Assembly: GCF_028583425.1 (NCBI RefSeq)
Contig: NC_072793.1
Location: 101,231,689 to 101,295,688, forward strand
DNA length: 64,000 nt
Origin: Eublepharis macularius
Taxonomy: Eukaryota > Chordata > Lepidosauria > Squamata > Eublepharidae
Reading direction: 5' to 3'
The notes beneath the pieces are model-generated. The model saw only the letters and a program-made list of their open reading frames with translations, made no database searches and was not told the origin of the DNA. This document shows positions 1 to 8,500 of this stretch, piece by piece. How positions within the stretch are numbered: the first letter of the stretch is position 1; each line of letters starts with the position of its first letter. The translations under genes were made by a program, and so were the position numbers.

Positions 1-109
1 ACTGAATTCCTCTTCGGGCTTTTCGGTGGGGGCGGGGGGGGGGGTGGCTTACAAAATGCAGAACCTGAATCGGAAGACTGGTGCGGGAAGGAAGAACGGC
101 TTCTTCGAT

Positions 110-700
110 CCTCCTACTGGACCCTCCTGGCCACCCCTCCTCTTCTACAGGAGCCGGTCCCCCCTCCCCACCCCGCCACAGCCTTGGCTGCGCCTCCTGC
201 GTCCCGGGCGAGAGAGGCGCGGCGCCGTCGTCGGCCGGTAGGTGGCGCTGTACGCTCGGAGCGGCCGGCGGCGGGGCGGGGAGTGATGTGCTGTGCTGTG
301 GTGTGACGCTGCTCGCTCAACGCCCGCAAGCGGTCAAGGGGGACAGGGGCGGGCGAGAGAGCCAGCGGCCGGCGACAGCTGTTCCGGCGACTGCGAAAGC
401 GCAGGTACCGTCGGCCGGCCGGCGGGCCGGGCCTGCCTTGGGGGGAGGAGCGCTGCGCAGCGCAGGGCGCGTTGTAGTGGCTGGGATGGCCGAGCCTCTG
501 CAAAGTCGGAGGCTGGCAGAGGGAGTCCACCCCGCGTTGGCTGGAGAGGGGGAGGCGGTGCGCGCGGTGTTTGGCGGCCTAGGGGCGGGCAGGGGCGGGG
601 TTGGTGATCAGCCGCCTGCCTGCCGGGGGTGGCTGGGCAGCACTGGCGTGGGAGGGCATCGTCTTCCAAGGCCTGGATCCAAGGCCGGGAAAGTAAGCCA
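110..700. promoter_or_regulatory. CpG island, probable ABHD14A promoter
   Basis: This stretch is very GC-rich and dense in CG dinucleotides, unlike the AT-rich DNA that follows. It contains GC-box-like GGGGCGGG strings near 590-600. It is the only promoter-like region upstream of ABHD14A, whose first coding exon begins with a splice acceptor at 5264-5265, so a non-coding first exon is expected here. In mammals ABHD14A and ABHD14B are transcribed divergently from a shared promoter. If that holds here, ABHD14B runs leftward out of the window. Donor-like sites exist (for example near 690, AAA|GTAAGC), but I cannot tell which is used. Confidence 0.7.
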
Positions 701-1437
701 GGTTGCCGAGTGTCGTCTGCGTCCTTTATGTAAATACCACTTTTAGTTTTTGCCCCGATGTTTAAAAGGGGAGGCGGGGCGAGTATTTTAAAAGCATAAT
801 GAGTCGTTAGTGCACTTACTGTTCCTCATACATCTTCCTAGCAAAGAATTCCCACCTCTACAGCCTAATTCCATTACGTTTTCTATTCCTGAAATGTTGA
901 CCAGACACCACACTTTGAGCCAGTGCTGGTAGAGGGTTGAAGGATTAGTATGCAGAAAGCAAACTGCTCTAGATGTTATCCTGAAGGCGATTGCTAAAAG
1001 GAGTGGGTGGGAGAAATGGATCTGTTGTGCTTTCCCAGGGCTTGTGGCTCAAACTGAATAGGATGGATCTGCCAGGTATAACTGGGGGGAGGGGGGAGCC
1101 GGAGGAGAGATGTGGGTGTGTACCAGCGAGTTCATGATTCACTCTCAGGCTCTTCTGTGCAAGCTGCAGAGTATCCATTGAGGAGTTTCACATAGTCCCA
1201 CCCCATCAGTAGTGGCCTTGTGTGTGTTTTAACGCCTGTGAAGCTGCTGGAGGAGGGGAAGAAGGAAGGTGTGTACATAGTAGGGAGGCAAAACGGCTTG
1301 TAAACAAGGGTGTGTCCTGCTACATTTAAACCAGCCAGAGCAGTGGGAAGTTACGAGCTTGTCCTAGCAAGAATAGTAGTCTTGGTTACTTCTTGAAGGT
1401 ATTAATGTTTCCTCTTTCCTGAGACGAAAATTAATCA
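701..1437. other. Non-coding stretch between CpG island and L1-ORF1-like frame
   Basis: There is no convincing coding region or recognised repeat. The last part has a pyrimidine-rich tract ending in AG at 1422-1423, a plausible 3' splice site 14 bases before the ATG at 1438. Confidence 0.4.
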
Positions 1438-2265
1438 ATGGCTGAGGCTCAGCGATCTTCAGAAACCGGTATGGAGACGATGCTTTCAGACTGCAGAAGA
1501 CCTTGTGGTGTGTGTCTTTGTCCGAATGCAGCAAATTCAATACCAGATTTGTTGGAGCAAATGGCATCTGAACAAGATTCTATAAGCCAAACCCTAACTT
1601 CTCTCTCAGCAAAGTTAGCAAAGCTTGAGAAGTGCCTGGAAGAGACAGACCATCAAGTAGAAGTGCTGGAAGCAAAGATGGTGTCCACCCAAGGTTGTGT
1701 AGTAAAACACTCTACTCTGATGGGAGAGATTGCAGCAGGGTACCGGAAAGTGGACCACAGGCTGGAGACCCTGGAGAACAAAGTGCGGGCTCGGAACTTG
1801 CGGGTCATTGGTGTCCCAGCTGCTGTCAGAGATGGAAATCTCATTCCATTCATAGAAAACTTAGTGCCAACTGTGTTTGACTTAAATGGGAAAGCAGTTC
1901 CTGTCTGTATAGAAAATGCATACCGTCTCCCAGCAAAGAATGCCCAGGAGGGTAACAGGAGTGCTGTGCTAATAACTCTCTCTGATTTAAGGCATCGAGA
2001 GGGAATACTGAAGGCATCACAGGCTTCTCAGTTTGCAGACTTTCAGGGTAATAAGGTATCCTTCTTCCCCGACCTTAGCCCAGCCACATACGCCAGGCGG
2101 AAGCATTTTGTTGTGCTCAAACAACAGTTTCTGAAAGAAGGAGTTCAGGCTTACGTCTTGTTTCCTGCAAAGCTAAAGGTTGTGCACCAAGGAAAAACCT
2201 ACATCTTCGAGGACCGCACACTTGCATCTCAGCTGCTGGATAGAATCAGACAAGGTAGCTGCTGA
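1438..2265 (+). CDS. Intact L1 ORF1p-like protein, possibly exapted
   Basis: This is an uninterrupted 275-codon frame resembling the RNA-binding ORF1 protein of L1 LINEs. In order it has a cysteine cluster (CRRPCGVCLCP, about residues 19-29), a predicted coiled coil (about 35-115, with repeated leucine/isoleucine spacing), an RRM-like core starting at RARNLRVIGVPA, and the C-terminal domain typical of L1 ORF1p (SFFPDLSPATYARRK, then FPAKLKVVHQGKTYIF). L1 ORF1p is an RNA-binding chaperone that forms trimers through its coiled coil. No ORF2 follows: the DNA after 2265 is non-coding, and I see no poly(A) tail. It lies about 0.75 kb downstream of a CpG island and has a good splice-acceptor candidate just before the ATG, so it could be an expressed host exon. 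The alternative is a young, 3'-truncated or rearranged L1 copy. The cysteine cluster is not a usual L1 ORF1 feature in my experience. Similarity is certain; a host function is inference. Confidence 0.6.
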   Translation: MAEAQRSSETGMETMLSDCRRPCGVCLCPNAANSIPDLLEQMASEQDSISQTLTSLSAKLAKLEKCLEETDHQVEVLEAKMVSTQGCVVKHSTLMGEIAAGYRKVDHRLETLENKVRARNLRVIGVPAAVRDGNLIPFIENLVPTVFDLNGKAVPVCIENAYRLPAKNAQEGNRSAVLITLSDLRHREGILKASQASQFADFQGNKVSFFPDLSPATYARRKHFVVLKQQFLKEGVQAYVLFPAKLKVVHQGKTYIFEDRTLASQLLDRIRQGSC

Positions 2266-3782
2266 AAGGAGACCCCCCTTCAATACTAAAATTGATATTT
2301 AAGACTGGAAGCGTTAGTCCTTCCATGTAGCTGCTGGAGCTCTTGTACTGCTTTGGCTATCTTGATCCTTTGTTGCTTCTTAAACAGGGGTGGGTAATAC
2401 TCTGAGTCTTCACTGCAAGGCAGCAGCCCCTGTCTATGCCATGACATCTCAAAAGATGAAGCATTGCTGGTGCCTTCTGATATTAAGGGATCTTTTGCTA
2501 ATAGGGACATTTATTCAAATCGTTCTCTAGGTCAAGCCTGAGCCCTGAGCACCCAGTCTCTAATGTAGGTATTAAATAACTTGTATCTAGGCCTATCTAC
2601 GGTTTCAGATAAACTGCTTACATAATCTCTGCATAGACTATCTTGACGTCATTCCCTGTGCTGTTTGGTAATATGGCAGCTGTCTGAGCGGTCTTTCCTC
2701 CCTCTCAACCGTTGGGGCCCAGTATTGCAAGTGTGAGGAGCTCATGAATGTCTGACTAGTATTGCGAGTGTGAGGAGCTCATGAACATCTGACTAGGAGG
2801 CCTGGGCATTATGATTTTTTGCTTTACCTGGATTGGTTATGCTAGTTCTTTATCTATGCCTTTTTCTTGTATTGCTGTGCACTTAACACCTAAATTGTTT
2901 TGCTGAAGGAGATATCATAAGAGCCATTATTGTGGGGAAAATGCACTGGCTCGTCCTAAATTAAAGGCCATAGTCCACATCTCAACTACCAACCTTGTTA
3001 TCGCCAAGTCAGTACGTTTTTCATAAGATAGTGGCTTTGAGGAAAGCACGTCTGTGTTCAAAGGTGAGCCTGTGTGAAGCAGAAACAGCAGTAGCTGACC
3101 AAGCACTAAGGGACACTTGCTTCTGTATGCCAGGTATTCAGCAACACAGAAAATAAAGGCACTACTTTCGATATCTTTATGGTAATTCTGCTCCCTTGGA
3201 AAATATAATCCCAGTTGGGTGTTCAGTGTTTAACATCCCACTCTGTGGGCTTAGTTGTATAGTGTTCATCTAGATGATACTCCTTAAAAGAGTCTCTGTC
3301 ACCTCTGTATGGACAACAGACTATTGCATTAAATCCCCTGTATGAAAAATTTAACTTGCTTAGACAGCTTGAAAGTTTGGGGACCTGGCAACTTCATCCC
3401 AAGCAATTGGCTAAGTACATGGCTGCATTTAGTGATATACAGTGTTGGACTAGGTACAGCTTATGGTTTATTAGTTTACAGGCCTTGAAAAAAAAGTGAC
3501 TTTCCTTTCTGGTTAATTCCAGAGAAGTGGAGAAACTCATTGTAAACCAGTGAAATGCATCAAGATGGCAGCTTCTAATGTGTCTGAACATAAATTCCTT
3601 TGAAATAAAGTCAGGCGAACAACATGATGCTCACTGGCTTCAAATCAGGTCCTAGCCTAGACGCTTACCCAAGATGCTTTCTGGTGTTTTAGAACTGAAG
3701 CACATAATGTATGGTACCTGTTTGGTCTTTAAGTAGGTTTTTGCATGAGTACCCACAGGACATGCCTTTGAGTATAACTGAG
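2266..3782. other. Non-coding, no ORF2 downstream of the L1-ORF1-like frame
   Basis: No reading frame related to L1 ORF2 can be seen on either strand. An AATAAA occurs near 3151. The only structure I noticed is a short tandem duplication at 2721-2794. Confidence 0.4.
2721..2794. repeat. Two-copy tandem duplication, 37-bp unit
   Basis: Two adjacent 37-bp units (2721-2757 and 2758-2794) begin AGTATTGC and end TCTGACT, differing at only a few bases. Confidence 0.85.
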
Positions 3783-3787
3783 TGAGG

Positions 3788-3994
3788 ATGGAGTATGGCT
3801 CAAGGGCTGAGCATCAGCTTCGCATGCAGGAGGTCACAGATTCAGTCCCTTGGTATTTCCAGTTAAAAGGATCAGACAGTAGGTGATAGGAAAAACCTGT
3901 ACCCGAGACCCTGGAGAGCCACTGCCAGTCAGTGTAGATAATGCTGATTTGATAGATCAGCCATCTGACTTAGTATAAGGCAGCTTCATGAGTT
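3788..3994 (+). repeat. tRNA-derived SINE copy
   Basis: The copy starts with a tRNA-like head (ATGGCTCAAGG, then a degraded B box AGATTCAGTCCC near 3840). Its body is AGTTAAAAGGATCAGACAGTAGGTG in two pieces, followed by GAGAGCCACTGCCAGTC, and it ends TATAAGGCAGCTTCATG. Five more copies are in the window, at 4306, 23103, 30637, 38640 and 45370. Confidence 0.8.
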
Positions 3995-4305
3995 CATGTG
4001 CATGCTGTCTCCTCATCTGTGAGAGTGAAATTCACTTCTCTATCAAAAAAGCTACCAATGTATTTTGTTGCTGTTTTAGGGTGTCTGTGGTATGTGGAAT
4101 GGATTTGGTTGCCTGTATTCTCCTACTGTAAGAATCAGGCATACTTAAGTATGTGTGAGGCAGGTGACTCCTGCAGAGGCATTCCTCTTTCTAATGTCAA
4201 CTGAGCCCCAAAGTCTAGGGACTTAATAAGGAAGCAAGAGTTTTGTTTTGTTTTCATTGACATAGAAATGTAGCATTTGGGATGGGTGGAGGGGAGAATA
4301 CATTT

Positions 4306-4512
4306 TTCAGTGGGTGGGCTGTGGCTCTGTGATCGTGTATCTGCTTTGCACACAGTCATAGATTCAGATCCCAAGATTAAAGAATCAGATAGTGGGCAAA
4401 TGTCAAAAATACGTACTGAGACTCTGGAAAGCTGCTGCCAGTCAGAGTAGATAGTATGAGCCTTGATGGACCAGTGTCTGACTTAGTATAAAGCATCTTT
4501 ATGTGTTTTTGA
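4306..4512 (+). repeat. tRNA-derived SINE copy
   Basis: Same family as 3788-3994 and same orientation. It has GGGCTGTGGCTCTGTG at the head, CAGTCATAGATTCAGATCCC around the B box, and the GCTGCCAGTCAGAGTAGA and GACTTAGTATAAAGCA body segments. Confidence 0.8.
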
Positions 4513-4519
4513 GCATTTC

Positions 4520-5193
4520 TGCCTTCTATGCAGCAGTTAAAATACTGGGGCTGGCAGGGATGTTTCAGCCAGCCAGAAGAAGCTGGCTTGCAGCAAAAAC
4601 AGCATATTTTGTGATTTGGCAGGTGGCTATGTTTGTCTGATGTAAATTTCTCAGATCAACTCTATAGATGGTGTATAAGTTAAAGGGTACTGAAGCAGTA
4701 ACAGTCCAGTAAGATGATGATCTGATGTCACTTCCAGGTCACTGGTCACAGTTTACACCGAGCCATCAAGGTATTGCATTTGTCCATCTCCAGTACCACC
4801 TACCATCATGAAGGCTTAGGACACAATTATTGCCCAGATTGCTTAAGATTCATAATCTTAAACAAGATAAGCCAGGCATTTTGGGTTCTCCAAACCCTCA
4901 ACAAAGGGAGTAAGACTCTTGGATGCCAAATCAGCTATTGCTGTTGTAGGAGAAGTTTGGGGAAGAAAGTTATTGTCATCTGAAATCAAGGCACCCATAT
5001 CCAGATGGATTATTATTTTTAAAATACTGATTGCAGATAGGGCGCAATTGATTGGAAAGTCTCCCCTGATCATGGCCATCTTAATACTAATCTTGTCTTA
5101 ACCCATTTGTGAATCCTGCAGTTTCTCCTGGTGAATGGAATTTACTGGCCTTGTTTTACCAGGCAGTCTGTGTTCAAGGTCTCTGATCCCAGT

Positions 5194-5195
<2 letters not shown>
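4520..5195. other. Intronic or 5' non-coding, nothing recognised
   Basis: Sequence between the SINE and the CT repeat upstream of the first ABHD14A coding exon. I see no gene or known repeat. Confidence 0.4.

Positions 5196-5253
<58 letters not shown>
5196..5253 (+). repeat. (CT)n microsatellite serving as polypyrimidine tract
   Basis: About 29 CT/TC units are uninterrupted. The repeat ends 12 bases before the acceptor AG (5264-5265) of the first ABHD14A coding exon, so it forms nearly the whole pyrimidine tract of that splice site. Confidence 0.95.
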
Positions 5254-5256
<3 letters not shown>

Positions 5257-5265
5257 CTCTTTCAG

Positions 5266-5539
5266 AAAAGATGACTATGACTTTGATACGCAACAGGCTG
5301 GGTCTTCTGGTACTTGGAGTCCTGGTTACCTTTGTCCTCTACCTCTTACTTCCTGCAATCCAACACGAGAGATTTACTTCTTCCATCGACATCCCCAAGC
5401 CACGAGCTATGGAGGAAGATATGAAGAGTCAAAGCAGCAGCAACGTCACTATCCTAACAGGGACAGTCCTGCAAAACCCTTCTGTTTTCTTTAGAGAAGC
5501 TGTACTAGTACAGAAAGATGGGGCTCCCAGCACTGAAAA
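5266..5539 (+). CDS. ABHD14A: ABHD14A coding exon 1
   Basis: The acceptor is TTTCAG at 5261-5265, followed by 5 nt of 5' UTR and the ATG at 5271. It encodes the membrane anchor and the NVT sequon. The donor is GTAAGT at 5540, splitting a codon after two bases. Confidence 0.95.
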
Positions 5540-8500
5540 GTAAGTTCCCCTCCTGACCCCAGATCTTTTTCTCCTTAAACTATACCTGTCACATTTAGCT
5601 TGGATTGTGGTTCTGGTGTGTCATTGGGAGTTTAGGTTCAGGGATGCCTGTAGACTGCTAAGGACAAAACAAATGTTGATAAGCTATATTTTTCCTATAG
5701 CCCAGTAACACCAAGGCAAAGCGTAATGGTGTGTGGCTTTTACTACTGGTTTCTGATGATCTGGCACCCCGACACTGGACATTGGTGATGGCCAGTACTC
5801 TTAATAAGACAGTGCCCTAGATACTTGAAACTGCTGTGGTAGCATATCTGTTCATTCCCCCCCCCCCCCGGTACTTAAAGTGAATCCTAGGATAGCTGGT
5901 TGAATTTTATCCAGTAACAGCTATTATTCTGTTGCTGAAAAAGACGCTTTGGTGAGCAGGATAAATAAATCATCTGTTCACTTTGCCATCACCCAATGGC
6001 AAGCTGTCCATAACTGTGGCTAGGTGTTATAATCTAGAACTGGCCTCTGGGGCAGTTGCTCCATAGTATGTACTACAACTGGCAAAGTGGACAACAGTTC
6101 AAAACTACAACAGCTTGGACTGAGTGATTTTATCTTGTGGACCTTTAAGATGGTAGTTTCTGTTGCCCAATAAACATGAGGTTCTACAGAACTGTTGCAG
6201 GAAATCTGAACATTTGAGAGCTAGCATGAGTTGCAAAATCAAAGAGTCCAGTAGCACCTTTAAGACTAACCGACTTTACTGTAGCATAAGCTTTCGAGAA
6301 TCACAGTTCTCTTCGTCAGATACATCTGACAAAGAGAACTGTGATTCTCGAAAGCTTATGCTACAGTAAAGTCGGTTAGTCTTAAAGGTGCTACTGGACT
6401 CTTTTCGATTTTGCCACTACAGACTAACACGGCTAACTCCTCTAGATCTATGACCATGTGTTGCAGACTCACTCAGTTTCCAGAAATAAACAAGAATATT
6501 TTCATCAGTGGGAAAATTGAAAACTCAGCCGTCCCCAAGTCACCATTTATTTGTTGTGGAAAGTTCTGCATGTTTACTTGCGTGACTGCCGTGGGTTAGT
6601 ATTGGTGTGTGCTTGCAACATCATTGGGGCCAATCCACATGCTCCTTCCTCATGCTAACTTCATTTAAAATGCTTAGTGTCTTTTTTCCTGACTGTTAGA
6701 ATGTGAGGGCTTACTGCTATACCACTGCAGTATGAGCGCTTATATAACTTTCTAAAAATGGGAAGAGAGAACTTGGCAAAAGCAGACAAGCCTATCCTGT
6801 CCCCTATAGCAATCTCCTGTAATCTTGTGCTGTCTTTTTTTGTCTTTCCTTTCCCATTCCTGTTTTGTTCTCTGCCGTGAACGTCTCCTCTGAGTACACA
6901 TCTATCTCCATTTCAGTGTCTGTCATGTGCAAACTCTTGGGTAGCACTAATTCTTGTGCTGGGGGGGTGGTATTTGTGTTTCTCTATAAGAGTTCACAAA
7001 CTTTCTCTAAATGTTGTGTTTTCCTTAGCAGGCTGGAGATCATCTTCCTGCATGGTCAGTCCTTCACTTCCAAAACATGGGAGGAATTGGGGACATTAGC
7101 TTTGCTTTCTGAGAATGGGCATCGTGCAATAGCTATTGATTTACCTGGTAAGAATATCCTGTTAAATTATCTGCATTCTCTTCAACCTTTCGCCTTCAGT
7201 TTTACATGCTCTTGCAAACCAAAGTGAGAAATAACCAGGTGAAAACACGATGTAATTTCCTGGTTAGTAACTTAAATTTTTAACAGGGACATTGAGCAAG
7301 AGTGGAAGAGTCAGCAACATGAGCTCTGCCCAGGGAATCACTTCTGCACCAACCAGGTCACACAGGCAGAGGTTTTTTTTAACCTGCCCTTTCCCAGTGT
7401 GATGTGACAGTGATAAGAGCTCTGCTTCTCCTCTCATACTGGTGAGAGTTTAATGCGAGGGACTCTGGAGGCCAGTGGGAGACGAGTCCCCTAGGCCTTT
7501 GTTTGCCCTTCACTAGTCTGACTGGCTAATTTCTTAGTGCCCTGTTTCCTGAAGGCTGTGACCAGCAGCACAGTGAAGCACGGTACTGCCTATATTGCTT
7601 GGATATAGTCCTCTTTTAAACAACTCTCAATGTATACTAGGGGACAATACTCAGTCCCTGATCAGGGATGCTTTGTCGTAGTTACCCATTGCCTTGGAGA
7701 CATCATGGAACTAGCCTATAAAAGTTTGGCTTGCATCACTGTGTAAGATGGCAGCTAATTACCAACAAATGCGAGCCAGGAGAACCCTCTAATGCCCAGC
7801 TGGGTAATGCAAGCCAAATGGCTGTGTCTACTCAGAAGGAACCCAAGACTAATTGTTAGTATGTGCAGGTTAGAAGTGATTTGAAATAGCAGCAGTTGTG
7901 TCATTTTTCCTCTTGAATAGTCGCAACCTTGCACCATCAGCTCCCTAGAGTTATTGTTTCAAAGGAACAAACCTTCGCTTTGCATTTTGCAGCAGATCTC
8001 AGTCCTGCTGGAGTGATTTGGAATATTTCCACCTAATGTTGGTGCCCTTTTCCCCCCAGTACAAGAGTAGTGGGGGTGGAGAATGCCTTTAAGTCATAGC
8101 TGACTTATGGCGACCCCCGGTGTGGTTTTCGTGGCAAGAGACTAACAGGAGTGGTTTGCCATACTGGGTATTTATATAATGTCTTTGGGGACCACAGTAC
8201 TGTGACTGCAAGATGGTGGCTTGCCTAAGGCTGCCTAGTGAATTCATAGACTGGTATCTGAAACAGAGACTACTTGGCTTATGGCTTATAGTCTTGTCCA
8301 CTAAAGTAAACCAACCCTGCAAAATAACTAGTAAAATAGTATTTTGTGATCCAGCCTCCCCTAGTAAACAAGCAGTTGTGTGTTCTAACTGTTCCCTTGG
8401 ACCAGCACTTCTGCTGCCCTCCTGAAACCATAAAATAAGAGAGAAGTCCTATCCTGTACTTGTTTTTTCCTTTATAGATAGTTTAATGTAGGAAAGAAAG

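Noticed and set aside
81-746. 221-codon open frame in the first CpG island
   Set aside because: Composition artefact; Gly/Arg/Ala-rich, no domain, and competing frames on the other strand.
3788-3994. tRNA genes at SINE B-box sequences
   Set aside because: The heads lack a full cloverleaf and are joined to SINE bodies.
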